NCBI RefSeq assembly: GCF_007859715.1
Contig: NZ_SJPG01000001.1
Span: 1,178,001-1,242,000 of the forward strand
Length of the DNA stretch: 64,000 nucleotides
Source: Rubinisphaera italica
GTDB lineage: Bacteria > Planctomycetota > Planctomycetia > Planctomycetales > Planctomycetaceae
Reading direction: 5' to 3'
In this document: one piece after another, positions 17,642-26,699 of the stretch
Layout of the letters: each line of letters begins with the position of its first letter
How positions within the stretch are numbered: position 1 is the stretch's first letter
Translations under genes and position numbers: made by a program
The notes under the pieces: generated by a model
Seen by the model: the letters and a program-made list of their open reading frames with translations, nothing else
What the model was told of the DNA's origin: nothing
Databases searched by the model: none

Positions 17642-18349
17642 ATGAACCCCAGGAATTCACTTTTCAAATTGACGACCGTGCTTGGAGTTTGCGTCACGTT
17701 TTTAATCGGGATTTCTTTACAGGCTGAAGAAAAACTGAACACTCCCCCAGAAGGCTTTACCGCTTTATTTAACGGGAAAGATTTATCCGGCTGGGAAGGC
17801 TTGGTTGGAAATCCCAAAACAAGAGCTGAAATGTCTGCCGAAGATCTTGCGAAAGCTCAAAAAATCGCCGATGAAGACGCACACGAGCATTGGAAAGTCA
17901 AAGATGGTGTGATCGTTTTTGATGGCAAAGGGAAAAATCTCTGCACCATTAAGGATTACGGCAACTTTGAAATGTACGTCGATTGGAAAATTGAACCCAA
18001 AGGAGATAGCGGCATCTATTTGCGAGGCTCGCCACAAATTCAGATTTGGGATCCGACTGAAGAAGAAAGAAATGCTGTTGGATCGGGAGGTATCTTCAAC
18101 AACAAAATTCACCCAAGTTCACCGACAGAGTGTGCTGATAACCCGATCGGAGAGTGGAATACCTTTTACATTAAAATGGTCGGCGATCGGGTCACTGTCA
18201 AACTGAACGATAAACTTGTTGTCGATAATGTCGTGATGGAAAACTACTGGGAACGCGACAAACCGATTTATCCTAAAGAAGCCATCGAACTCCAAAACCA
18301 TGGCAACACACTTTACTTTCGCAATATTTATGTGAAAGAGTTGCCGTAA
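17642..18349 (+). CDS. Secreted DUF1080 (3-keto-disaccharide hydrolase) domain protein
   Basis: A 235-residue protein with a signal peptide (residues 5-30, ending S-L-Q-A) and a DUF1080 beta-sandwich domain: G-F-T-A-L-F-N-G-K-D-L-S-G-W at the start, W-K-V-K-D-G-V-I-V-F-D-G-K-G in the middle, G-D-S-G-I-Y-L-R-G, and G-N-T-L-Y-F-R-N-I at the end. DUF1080 is related to concanavalin-like folds, and some members act on 3-keto sugars. Planctomycetes carry many copies. ATG 17642 with AGGAG upstream is preferred over the in-frame ATG at 17576. No linked sugar oxidoreductase is present. Confidence 0.88.
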   Translation: MNPRNSLFKLTTVLGVCVTFLIGISLQAEEKLNTPPEGFTALFNGKDLSGWEGLVGNPKTRAEMSAEDLAKAQKIADEDAHEHWKVKDGVIVFDGKGKNLCTIKDYGNFEMYVDWKIEPKGDSGIYLRGSPQIQIWDPTEEERNAVGSGGIFNNKIHPSSPTECADNPIGEWNTFYIKMVGDRVTVKLNDKLVVDNVVMENYWERDKPIYPKEAIELQNHGNTLYFRNIYVKELP

Positions 18350-18410
18350 TTTGGGATGAATCTAAACATCCTGGCAAATTTATGAGACTCATCATTCAGG
18401 TATCACCACG

Positions 18411-18782
18411 ATGTTGAAAATAGAATTCCCCCAGAACGAGCGGAATTATTCGCCGGGCGAAACGATTGGTGTCGATGCCCACTGGGCATTTGACGAGCCG
18501 GTCGACCGTGTGGAGTTGCGACTCGTCTGGAATACGGTTGGGAAAGGGGATCGTGATTTGAGTGTCGTCTCCACCTGGAGTTACGACGCGACCTCAATGA
18601 ATGGACATCAATTGGAAGAAGTGACTCTCCCGGAGGCTCCCTATAGTTTTTCGGGGAAGTTACTTTCTCTGGTTTGGGCATTTGAATTAATCGCTTTGCC
18701 AAGCGGGGAGTCAACCCGCGAGGAATTCTTCATTGCTCCGAATGCTGGTGAGCTAACTTTGCATAAATCGGAGATTGTTTGA
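18411..18782 (+). CDS. Small conserved-looking beta-rich protein of unknown function
   Basis: A 123-residue protein without signal peptide or membrane segment. The opening F-P-Q-N-E-R-N-Y-S-P-G-E-T-I-G-V and alternating hydrophobic strands (V-E-L-R-L-V-W, F-E-L-I-A-L-P-S-G) look like an arrestin- or Ig-like beta sandwich. I do not recognise a named family. It lies 61 bp after the DUF1080 gene and 19 bp before the ATPase gene, so it is probably co-transcribed with the latter. Confidence 0.65.
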   Translation: MLKIEFPQNERNYSPGETIGVDAHWAFDEPVDRVELRLVWNTVGKGDRDLSVVSTWSYDATSMNGHQLEEVTLPEAPYSFSGKLLSLVWAFELIALPSGESTREEFFIAPNAGELTLHKSEIV

Positions 18783-18801
18783 GACTTCAGGAGCAGACCG
18801 T

Positions 18802-19425
18802 ATGTCTCAATTTTTTCAACCGGCTAGAAAAAATCCTTTCGCAACAGAGCATTTACTGAGTATTCCCTATCTCTATCAGGACACATCTCTCAATGAGTTA
18901 ATTGAACGCTTTGAACAAATGGGATCTCGTGCTGCACTTGTCGGTCCCGAGGGGCATGGTAAAACGACATTGCAAGAAACTATGGCTGCAGAATATGAAC
19001 GTCGTGGCGTAAAAACTCACTGGATTCGCGTAAGCCGTGATACTCCTCATTTGCCTAAAGGTATCTTTAAGCAATTGGCCGAACAGACTGCTCCAGAAGA
19101 TTTGATTCTGTTCGATGGTGTTGAGCAAATCAGCCGTCTTGCCTGGTGGCGATTTCGACGCACATTGAAACCCGGTCAGGCGTGTTTGATTACGACCCAC
19201 ACTCCAGGCTGGTTTCCAACGCTGCATGATTGTGCCACTGACCAGGTGCTTTTAAGTGAAATCATCGCTCGACTTCCGATCTCTGATATACAGATAGATT
19301 CATCAGAGATCGGTGAAATCTGGCTGAAACATCGCGGCGATCTCCGGCAGGCTCTCTTTGATTTGTACGATCGCTACGCCAGTGGGGAATTTTCGCTCGC
19401 GAACGCGTTACCTCTCAGTGAATGA
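18802..19425 (+). CDS. P-loop ATPase of unknown function
   Basis: A 207-residue protein with Walker A G-P-E-G-H-G-K-T-T at about residue 48 and a Walker B-like L-I-L-F-D-G-V-E-Q. The N-terminal N-P-F-A-T-E and the P-loop spacing resemble small ExeA/TniB-type AAA ATPases, but the C-terminal half is short. Cytosolic. The start at 18802 has AGGAG 8 nt upstream; the longer frame from 18775 would overlap the previous gene. It is probably paired with the small beta protein before it, and obg follows 66 bp later. Confidence 0.7.
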   Translation: MSQFFQPARKNPFATEHLLSIPYLYQDTSLNELIERFEQMGSRAALVGPEGHGKTTLQETMAAEYERRGVKTHWIRVSRDTPHLPKGIFKQLAEQTAPEDLILFDGVEQISRLAWWRFRRTLKPGQACLITTHTPGWFPTLHDCATDQVLLSEIIARLPISDIQIDSSEIGEIWLKHRGDLRQALFDLYDRYASGEFSLANALPLSE

Positions 19426-19491
19426 TTTTTTTGTTGGATTTCGTTAAGCTGAACAAAATTCTGAATGTATTGAGAAAGTTGAGCGAGTCCG

Positions 19492-20505
19492 ATGTTTATT
19501 GATGAAATTACGCTGATCTGTCGAGCCGGGGATGGTGGACGAGGCTGCATGAGCTTTCGGCGGGAAGCCCACGTCCCACGTGGCGGACCCGATGGTGGGG
19601 ATGGCGGCGATGGTGGCGATATTATCATGGTCGCCAGCGAGCACATGAACAGCCTGGGACATCTGGCAGGACATATCCACTGGAATGCTGATCGGGGGAG
19701 TCATGGTGAAGGGGATTTGTGCCGTGGTAAAAGCGGGAAGGATACAATCATTGAAGTTCCAGCCGGCACGTTGATAAAAGATGCCGAGCGTGGGCATGTG
19801 CTAAAAGATCTTGCTCATCCGGGAGATCGTGTTGTCGTCGCCAAAGGTGGGCGGGGTGGACGTGGAAACAAACGCTTTGCGACTGCCACCAACCGGGCAC
19901 CGCGCGAAGTCGAGCCGGGTGAGGCGGGAGAAGAGCGTCGCGTTTCTCTGGAATTGAAAATGATTGCCGATGTCGGTCTCGTTGGGAAACCAAATGCTGG
20001 CAAATCGACTTTGCTCAGTCGTATTACACGTGCAACACCGGAAATCGCGAATTATCCTTTTACGACCAAGCATCCCAATCTGGGTGTTGTTGAAGTCGGC
20101 TGGGATCAGGATTTTGTTGTCGCCGATATTCCCGGTTTAATTGAGGGCGCCCATGCAGGGATCGGTCTGGGACATGAGTTTCTAAGGCACGTCGAACGGA
20201 CACGTTTACTCGTGCATCTGATTGAACCGATGCCGATGGATCAAACAGATCCGGTTGAGAACTATCATCAGATTCGAGAAGAACTTCGGCTGTATGATTT
20301 GGAACTGGATAAGCGTCCAGAAATTATTGTCATCACAAAAAGTGAATTGCCAGATGCAGAAGCTGCGGTCGAATTGCTGCAGGAAACGGTCAATCAACCG
20401 GTGCATTTAATCTCAGCAGTAACAGGACAGGGGTTGGACACTCTCAAGAGACTGATCGTTAAAAAACTGGATGAAATTAAAGAAGTTGAAGCGGCAGCTG
20501 AGTGA
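19492..20505 (+). CDS. obg: GTPase Obg/CgtA
   Basis: A 337-residue Obg GTPase involved in late 50S ribosome assembly and stress control. The glycine-rich Obg fold (residues 1-158) has the typical G-G-x-G-G-x-G-G repeats. The G domain shows G-K-P-N-A-G-K-S-T (G1), D-I-P-G-L-I-E-G-A (G3) and a T-K-S-E (G4 variant of N-K-x-D). The poorly conserved C-terminal domain of some homologues is absent. A 32-residue region after G4 is acidic. No strong SD was seen upstream. Confidence 0.96.
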   Translation: MFIDEITLICRAGDGGRGCMSFRREAHVPRGGPDGGDGGDGGDIIMVASEHMNSLGHLAGHIHWNADRGSHGEGDLCRGKSGKDTIIEVPAGTLIKDAERGHVLKDLAHPGDRVVVAKGGRGGRGNKRFATATNRAPREVEPGEAGEERRVSLELKMIADVGLVGKPNAGKSTLLSRITRATPEIANYPFTTKHPNLGVVEVGWDQDFVVADIPGLIEGAHAGIGLGHEFLRHVERTRLLVHLIEPMPMDQTDPVENYHQIREELRLYDLELDKRPEIIVITKSELPDAEAAVELLQETVNQPVHLISAVTGQGLDTLKRLIVKKLDEIKEVEAAAE

Positions 20506-20521
20506 ATCGATAAGAAGGGGA

Positions 20522-20541
20522 GCAGGCACAGTGTGACCTGC
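20522..20541 (+). repeat. Short GCAGG/CCTGC palindrome after obg
   Basis: GCAGGCAC and GTGACCTGC form an imperfect hairpin with a three-base loop 16 bp after the obg stop. It resembles the GTCAGGC elements near 7235 and 30554. It lacks a T-run, so a terminator role is uncertain. Confidence 0.45.
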
Positions 20542-20577
20542 AAATATCTATTAATAAATCACTGGAGACTGTGACTC

Positions 20578-21192
20578 ATGACTCGCGTATCGCTGTTTCT
20601 TTTTTTTATCGTCCTTCAAGGTTCAATGCTTTCTGCTTTCGTAGAAGCTGGCGAATCGAGCACATTTGATGCGGAGAAACGCCCGGAGAAATGGGCTGTG
20701 AATTATGGACACTGGGAACCCCAGGATGGGGTGCTGGTCTGTCGTCAGATGAAAGTCGATAATCATCCGGCTGCATCACGCTGGCAAATTCCTATGACCG
20801 ATGGAACTGTAACATGTCGCTATCAGTTTGATGGGGCAACATTCTTCCACATTGGATTCGATCCTGCTCGCGGTACGCTCGACAAAAAAGGTCATTTGTA
20901 TTCATTGGTAATCACGCCGGATTCTGCCAGCATCAAAAAGCATAAGGATAAAGCAGATCCCAACTCTAAAGATCAGACAATGTCGACAATGAAATTTGAC
21001 AAGCCTATGTCGGGTTGGCATACGATCAGCCTGAAAACACAAGGGAGTACTGTTACGGTAAATCTCGACAATCAACAACAGTTGACCGCATCAGATCCGA
21101 CGTTTGCTGTTCAAAAACCAGCCATTGTTTTTCGTGTCGGTGGTGAAGATCTGCTGCTGGATGATGTGCAGATCGAAATCGACAAGCACTGA
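20578..21192 (+). CDS. Secreted DUF1080/LamG-like protein
   Basis: A 204-residue exported protein: signal peptide at residues 4-22 ending V-E-A-G, then a single beta-sandwich domain. W-A-V-N-Y-G-H-W-E-P-Q-D-G-V-L-V-C resembles the DUF1080 opening. F-H-I-G-F-D-P-A-R-G, W-H-T-I-S-L-K and a final D-D-V-Q-I-E-I are typical of concanavalin-like carbohydrate-binding folds. No catalytic residues can be assigned. It stands alone between obg and the TIM-barrel gene. Confidence 0.75.
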   Translation: MTRVSLFLFFIVLQGSMLSAFVEAGESSTFDAEKRPEKWAVNYGHWEPQDGVLVCRQMKVDNHPAASRWQIPMTDGTVTCRYQFDGATFFHIGFDPARGTLDKKGHLYSLVITPDSASIKKHKDKADPNSKDQTMSTMKFDKPMSGWHTISLKTQGSTVTVNLDNQQQLTASDPTFAVQKPAIVFRVGGEDLLLDDVQIEIDKH

Positions 21193-21478
21193 GGTAACTT
21201 TTTCTTGCTGAAATGAATAATCATTTTTCTGCAAGAGTGATTTTGCGACTTTCTGGAACATTTGTTAAAGTCATAAAAAACGATCAAGATTCTGTTTACT
21301 CCAAGTCGGTAGATAGAGATACTTCCATCCGGCTGAAAAGTGATCTTTTTCACCTTATTGAAATTCGTATCTTCATTTTTCAGAAATGTACGAAGAACTA
21401 AGGGGAAATGATTTACGCGGTCCATGACGGTTTTCAATATTATTTGAACATGCGAATAAGTTCTCAAGGAATAACCTC

Positions 21479-22414
21479 GTGCCGAATCGGATGAATGCTG
21501 ATGATTTCTTACCCCGAAGTCCTCGGGGAAAATCTCATAAAAACCAGGAGCAGACGAACCCTAAGTCGCGGCCACAGGTTGATGCGATGTCACCAGTTGC
21601 TTTACGTCTGGCGGTCAGTCAAATGACTACCAAGAAGTGGTCGTTCCGGGATGAACTTGATATGACCCGTGAACTCGGTCTGAAGCATGTCGGTTTGTGG
21701 CGGTGGAAATATGAGGAGGAGTCGGAGCAGCGCACTGCCGATTTGCTCGAAGACTATTGTTTAAATGTTTCAAGCATTTCCTGGATTGGAGGCTTTACCG
21801 GAACCAATGGGTATTTGCTGGAAGATATTCTAGAAGAGTCTAAAAAAGTCATTCGGTTTGCCAGCTGGATTGGTGCCCGAACGATTGTCGTTTCAACTGG
21901 GGAGCGTGGAACACACATCCACAAACATGTCATGCGGGTCGTTCGGGAGTCTCTTCTGGAACTTGCTGATTTTGCCGCTGAGTTTGATATTCATTTGGCA
22001 ATCTCTCCAATGTCCCCATCGACTGCCCATGGCTGGACATTCATCACATCCTTGCGAAAATGTCGAGAATTACTGGAACAGTGTAATCATGAGCATATTG
22101 GTCTGTGTCTGCATGGATTTCATTCACTGCAGGAACGTCATTGGAAAGCGGAGTTGCGGCCCCTGCTCTCCAAGTTGAAACTGGTCAGACTGAGTGACGG
22201 TTTGACTGCCAGCAAACCCCGTAAGCAATGTTTACCGTTCAGCGGGAAAATGAATCTGGTGGCGATGCTGGAATTCCTGGAATCGAATGGGTACCGTAAT
22301 CTGTACGAAATCGATACGTGGAGCGATGATGTCTGGCAATGTGAACAGATTGAACCGTTCCAGAAATGCCTGCAGGATATTATTACCAATTTCCCCCCCG
22401 CTTCGGATCAATGA
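21479..22414 (+). CDS. Sugar phosphate isomerase/epimerase-type TIM-barrel protein
   Basis: A 311-residue AP-endonuclease-2-like (xylose isomerase-like) TIM barrel. The segments E-L-G-L-K-H-V-G-L-W-R-W, A-R-T-I-V-V-S-T-G, H-I-G-L-C-L-H-G-F-H and the final Y-E-I-D-T-W-S-D are placed as in this fold. The canonical metal-binding Glu/Asp/His set is only partly visible, so the activity is open. The first 36 residues are polar and probably disordered. GTG 21479 is used because AAGGAA lies 8 nt upstream; ATG 21491 or ATG 21587 (M-S-P-V-A-L-R) are alternatives. Confidence 0.72.
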   Translation: MPNRMNADDFLPRSPRGKSHKNQEQTNPKSRPQVDAMSPVALRLAVSQMTTKKWSFRDELDMTRELGLKHVGLWRWKYEEESEQRTADLLEDYCLNVSSISWIGGFTGTNGYLLEDILEESKKVIRFASWIGARTIVVSTGERGTHIHKHVMRVVRESLLELADFAAEFDIHLAISPMSPSTAHGWTFITSLRKCRELLEQCNHEHIGLCLHGFHSLQERHWKAELRPLLSKLKLVRLSDGLTASKPRKQCLPFSGKMNLVAMLEFLESNGYRNLYEIDTWSDDVWQCEQIEPFQKCLQDIITNFPPASDQ

Positions 22415-22453
22415 CGCCAATTCGGATGCCTGTTACCCCAAAGTTCTCTTCAG

Positions 22454-23155
22454 ATGTCTACCCCTCAAATGATGACGATAGAAGATCTTGCCCGTTATAT
22501 GGGAAGAGATCTTCGTGAAGTCGAAAAAATGGCAGCCAAGAATTTAATTCCAGGGCGAAAAGTTGACGGGAAATGGACTTTCCAACTCAATGAAATCCGC
22601 ACGTGGATCGAAGGGGAATTTGACAATTATTCTCCGGACGAGTGGGCAAATCTGGAGGTCTCGCAACAATCTGAAGATGTCGATCAGGATTTTCCTGTCA
22701 GTAGTCTGCTCACACCCGCCAATATCGAAATTCCCATCCAAGCTCGAACAAAGCGATCTGTACTGGAACGACTGGTTCATTTAGCTGGAAAAACCTGGCA
22801 GGTCTGGTCTCCCGACGAAGTTCTGAAAGCGGTCGTCGAGCGGGAAAATACCCAAAGCACGGCTTTGGAAGGGGGAATTGCCATTCCTCACCCGGGAAAA
22901 CCGATGCCGGAAGCTGTTGGGGAATCAGTTATTTCTTTTGGACGATCCATCAACGGCATTCCTTTTGGTGGGACTCGAGGATTAACGGACCTCTTTTTTC
23001 TGATTTTGTGCCGGGATAACACGACACATCTCCAAATTCTAGCCCGTCTGGGCCGCCTGTTTCTAATCCCCGGCTTTGTAGCACAACTTCGCGAGGCGGA
23101 AACTCCAGAGGATGCCTGGCAGGTAATCGCCGATGCTGAAAAAACGCTCGGCTAA
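22454..23155 (+). CDS. HTH-PTS IIA (PtsN-like) fusion protein
   Basis: A 233-residue protein. Residues 6-56 form an excisionase-type winged helix (M-T-I-E-D-L-A-R-Y-M-G through E-I-R-T-W-I-E). Residues about 80-230 form a type-2 PTS EIIA domain with phospho-His146 in G-I-A-I-P-H-P and the later L-Q-I-L-A-R-L-G-R. EIIA-Ntr proteins regulate by phosphorylation state rather than transporting sugar. The fusion to a DNA-binding domain suggests a transcriptional or DNA-located switch. The HPr/EI partners are not in the window. It follows the TIM-barrel gene with a 39-bp gap. Confidence 0.82.
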   Translation: MSTPQMMTIEDLARYMGRDLREVEKMAAKNLIPGRKVDGKWTFQLNEIRTWIEGEFDNYSPDEWANLEVSQQSEDVDQDFPVSSLLTPANIEIPIQARTKRSVLERLVHLAGKTWQVWSPDEVLKAVVERENTQSTALEGGIAIPHPGKPMPEAVGESVISFGRSINGIPFGGTRGLTDLFFLILCRDNTTHLQILARLGRLFLIPGFVAQLREAETPEDAWQVIADAEKTLG

Positions 23156-23263
23156 TCGAATTGCTGCCCTATGCACACGTACGCTTGCGTCAGCTGCCTG
23201 AAAAGCGTAAGAACTTGGAAACAATTGATTCGTATTCCATTAGCAAACTCTGATTCCTTCGTA

Positions 23264-23353
23264 GGGTCCGCGGTGCGGACTATTTATCTACTCGACGATT
23301 CAATTGATATTACCGAACCCTGACACTCAAAAATCGGTCCGCACAGCGGACCC
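23264..23353. repeat. GGGTCCGC-type inverted repeat before ilvD
   Basis: The left arm GGGTCCGCGGTGCGGACT (23264-23281) and the complement of the right arm (23336-23353, GGGTCCGCTGTGCGGACC) match at 16 of 18 positions, with 54 bp between them. Each arm is itself a GTCCGC...GCGGAC palindrome. It ends 37 bp before ilvD, so it lies in the leader or promoter region. Confidence 0.75.
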
Positions 23354-23389
23354 CGCAAACAATAGTTCATAGCTTGAGAAAGAGTATCC

Positions 23390-25072
23390 ATGTCCGCTCC
23401 ATTGAATAAGTACAGTGCCCATATCACCCAGCCGCGAAGTCAGGGAGCGTCTCAGGCCATGCTTTACGGCACCGGCATGAGCGAAGAGGACATGAATCGG
23501 GCACAGGTCGGTATTGGCAGCGTGTGGTACGAAGGCAATACCTGTAATATGCACCTGCTCGATCTTGCCGCAAAAGTTAAAGAAGGTGTGCAGGCAGCCG
23601 GTCTCGTCGGTATGCGTTTTAATACCATCGGCGTGAGTGATGGGATTTCTATGGGGACCGACGGGATGTCATACTCACTGCAATCCCGCGATTTGATTGC
23701 AGACTCCATCGAAACTATTATGGGAGCACAATGGTACGATGGTCTGGTCACTTTGCCAGGGTGCGACAAAAACATGCCTGGTTGCATGATGGCGATGGGA
23801 CGATTGAATCGTCCTTCTCTGATGGTTTATGGTGGAACCATTAAAGCCGGTTGTGGGTTGCAGAAAGAAAAGCTCGACATCGTTTCCGCTTTTCAGTCTT
23901 ACGGGCAGTATCTGGCTGGCACAATTACCGAAGAAGAGCGAAAAGAAATTGTGAAGCGAAGTTGTCCTGGAGCAGGGGCTTGCGGTGGAATGTACACCGC
24001 CAACACAATGGCCTCAGCCATTGAAGCCCTCGGCATGTCGTTGCCTTACAGTTCTTCGATTCCTGCGGTCGATCCAGATAAGTATCAGGAATGCCTGGCT
24101 GCTGGAGCCGCTGTTAAGTATTTACTCGAACAGGATATCAAGCCACGGGATATCATGACCCGTGAAGCTTTTGAAAATGCTCTCGTCATCGTAATGGCCT
24201 TGGGAGGTTCTACAAATGCAGTGCTGCACTTGATCGCAATGGCACGAGCCGTCGATGTTCCGTTGACGATTGATGATTTTCAATCCGTCAGCGACCGGAC
24301 ACCATTCCTGGCCGACTTGAAACCTTCCGGCTTCTTTGTGCAGGAAGACTTACACAGCATCGGCGGTACGCCAGCAGTTCTAAAATATCTGATGGAAGAG
24401 GGATTCATCACTGGCGACTGCATGACGGTCACAGGCAAAACGCTGGCTGAGAATGTCGCTGATTTGCCTGGACTGAAAGAAGGCCAGAAAATCGTACGAC
24501 CGATTTCTGATCCGATCAAGAAAACTGGACACATCCGCATCTTACGCGGCAACGTGGCCACGGAAGGAGCGGTTGCAAAGATCACCGGCAAAGAAGGTCT
24601 CGTCTTCTCCGGCCCGGCTCTCTGCTACGACAGCGAAGAGGAGATGCTCACTGGCCTCGAAAATAAGGAAATCAAAGGTGGTGAAGTCATCGTCATTCGC
24701 TATGAAGGCCCCAAAGGCGGCCCGGGGATGCCTGAGATGCTCACCCCGACTTCAGCCATCGTCGGAGCAGGGTTGGGAGATAAAGTCGCCTTAATGACCG
24801 ATGGTCGCTTTTCAGGCGGATCGCACGGCTTCATCATTGGTCACGTGACACCCGAAGCTCAGGAGGGGGGCACAATCGGTCTGCTGCAAAATGGCGACCA
24901 GATTACGATTGATGCGGAAAAGAATCGAATTGATGTCGATCTCTCCGATGAAGAATTGGAAAATCGTCGAAAGAACTGGAATGCTCCGGCTTACAAGTTC
25001 AATCGCGGTACCCTCTACAAGTACATCAAAAACGTCAAAAGCGCCAGCGAAGGCTGCGTGACTGATGAGTAA
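23390..25072 (+). CDS. ilvD: Dihydroxy-acid dehydratase
   Basis: A 560-residue Fe-S dehydratase of branched-chain amino acid synthesis (2,3-dihydroxy-isovalerate or methylvalerate to the 2-keto acid). The cluster cysteines lie in [11 protein letters not shown] (about residues 122-132) and [14 protein letters not shown]. The C-terminal G-R-F-S-G-G-S-H-G active-site loop is intact. The length and the N-Y-V-like start fit the family. An isolated gene; no other ilv gene is in the window. Confidence 0.97.
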   Translation: MSAPLNKYSAHITQPRSQGASQAMLYGTGMSEEDMNRAQVGIGSVWYEGNTCNMHLLDLAAKVKEGVQAAGLVGMRFNTIGVSDGISMGTDGMSYSLQSRDLIADSIETIMGAQWYDGLVTLPGCDKNMPGCMMAMGRLNRPSLMVYGGTIKAGCGLQKEKLDIVSAFQSYGQYLAGTITEEERKEIVKRSCPGAGACGGMYTANTMASAIEALGMSLPYSSSIPAVDPDKYQECLAAGAAVKYLLEQDIKPRDIMTREAFENALVIVMALGGSTNAVLHLIAMARAVDVPLTIDDFQSVSDRTPFLADLKPSGFFVQEDLHSIGGTPAVLKYLMEEGFITGDCMTVTGKTLAENVADLPGLKEGQKIVRPISDPIKKTGHIRILRGNVATEGAVAKITGKEGLVFSGPALCYDSEEEMLTGLENKEIKGGEVIVIRYEGPKGGPGMPEMLTPTSAIVGAGLGDKVALMTDGRFSGGSHGFIIGHVTPEAQEGGTIGLLQNGDQITIDAEKNRIDVDLSDEELENRRKNWNAPAYKFNRGTLYKYIKNVKSASEGCVTDE

Positions 25073-25298
25073 TTGAATACAGGCATGAAACGCAAGCGAG
25101 TGTGTTGATTCAATTAATACTGAATTCAAGGTCGTCTTAAACACTGCCGGGCAAGCCAGCATTGGAACATGACAAATGATAATTAACGGTAGAGAAACTT
25201 ATACAGTTTGGCCTCAAATTTAACCCGAAGCGTAAGCAAGGGGACGGCGTAACCTGCAGTTTGATAAAATTCCAATAATACTTTCACAGAATTTTTGA

Positions 25299-26438
25299 AT
25301 GTTCCAACCCGACTCCATTGATGAATTAAAAACATGGTGGTCAACGCAAGTTGATCAGCAGGTGCCAATTCGCTGGCGTCATCGCTGGAGGTCGGCTGAT
25401 TCGACTGAGCGAGCCAATCGGGATTTATCGATCACCCAATTGAATCGTGTGATTGATTATCCGCATCGGGATATGACGGTGACCGTACAAACGGGAATGA
25501 CGGTTGCGGAATTGGATCAAATCCTGAAAGGACATCATCAGGTATTACCGATTGATGTTCCCGAACCGGACCGCATGACGATTGCCGAAATGATTTGCGG
25601 GAACTGGTTCGGCTCCCGCTGTGCTGGTCATGGCACACTCCGTGACTGGCTGCTCGGCGTGACGGCCATTGATGGTCGTGGTCGCATAATCCACTCGGGT
25701 GGACGAGTGGTGAAAAATGTTGCTGGGTATGATGTTCAGAAATTTCTAATCGGATCCCGTGGTGAACTGGCGATTCCGCTCGAAGCCTCTTTCAAGGTTA
25801 TTCCGGTTCCCGAAGCTTATTTGAACTGCGTTTATCAAACCGATGATTTCTCGCTCCTTCAGGAAGCCTGGCAAGCCCTGCGGAATTTGCCATTTGATTT
25901 CAATATCTTTGATCTGACGAGTTCAGGTCTATTGGAGATTTCCGTTTCTGGATTACCTCAGTCCAATAAGGCACTGAAGGATCAGATTCAATCAACACTG
26001 ACTTCTTTTGCAGAGATGAATGCAATTCAGTTTGCTGACAATACTAATGAAATAGATAGTTGGAAGACGCTTTTAGAGTCGATCACTCATCCTCAGGATC
26101 GATATTTCGCGATCCGGGTGGGCGTTCGGCCTTCACAGACTGTTGAGGTTCTTAAACTCGCAGCAGATTGCGGTCTCATAGCGATAGGCCACGCCAGCCA
26201 AGGAGTAATTGTGGTCACCGGTTCATTAAATGTTGTCACGAGCGTACAAAACAAACTTCTAATACAACTGTCGGAACTCAATGCCAATGTCGAATGCCTC
26301 GAATCCTCAAAATCACTCTACGATTTAATCCATAAAAACTTTGAGCAAACGAAACTGTCACCACTGAGCGAAAAAATCCGCAACGTCTTCGACCCTCAAC
26401 GTCTCCTCAAATCCAATGCGGTCATGGTTGAAGGTTGA
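25299..26438 (+). CDS. glcE: Glycolate oxidase FAD-binding subunit GlcE-like
   Basis: A 379-residue PCMH-type FAD-binding protein. Residues 1-180 hold the FAD domain: L-N-R-V-I-D-Y-P-H-R-D-M-T-V, T-G-M-T-V-A-E-L and the GlcE hallmark G-G-R-V-V-K-N-V-A-G-Y-D, followed by K-F-L-I-G-S-R-G-E-L. Glycolate oxidase oxidises glycolate to glyoxylate with subunits GlcD and GlcF, which are not in this window. The C-terminal half is divergent but ends in the expected D-P-Q-R-L-L. The upstream 225 bp hold only short degenerate repeat pieces. Confidence 0.88.
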   Translation: MFQPDSIDELKTWWSTQVDQQVPIRWRHRWRSADSTERANRDLSITQLNRVIDYPHRDMTVTVQTGMTVAELDQILKGHHQVLPIDVPEPDRMTIAEMICGNWFGSRCAGHGTLRDWLLGVTAIDGRGRIIHSGGRVVKNVAGYDVQKFLIGSRGELAIPLEASFKVIPVPEAYLNCVYQTDDFSLLQEAWQALRNLPFDFNIFDLTSSGLLEISVSGLPQSNKALKDQIQSTLTSFAEMNAIQFADNTNEIDSWKTLLESITHPQDRYFAIRVGVRPSQTVEVLKLAADCGLIAIGHASQGVIVVTGSLNVVTSVQNKLLIQLSELNANVECLESSKSLYDLIHKNFEQTKLSPLSEKIRNVFDPQRLLKSNAVMVEG

Positions 26439-26699
26439 AGAGGCCAGTGTTCTTTGGCTAGGGAATTGAAAGCCGAGTGCGGAAAGCCGGGGAGTTCGGA
26501 ACCGCAGGGACAACGTCACCTTTTTCGGCTTTCCGTCCTCCGTTTTCGAACCCTTGGGGTTACGCTTTGCTGAGACCCCAGCCACCCTGATCCAAAAACA
26601 CTCCACCTTTATCACTCTGCCCTCTGGGCACTCGTCTCTGGCCTTTACTTGCGATTGAACAAAAACCACTAACAAATATCAACCAGCGACTGTTCACTC
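26439..26699. repeat. Intergenic dispersed-repeat debris (GGCCAGTG type)
   Basis: The sequence begins AGAGGCCAGTGTT...TGGCTAG and ends CTCTGGGCACTCGTCTCTGGCC, echoing the palindromic element at 33179-33270. A 105-residue open frame on the minus strand here is repeat-derived and carries no domain. The spacer separates the convergent glcE and redoxin/cytochrome genes. Confidence 0.5.

Noticed and set aside
26358..26675. 105-codon minus-strand frame after glcE
   Set aside because: It overlaps glcE and dispersed-repeat debris; no domain.
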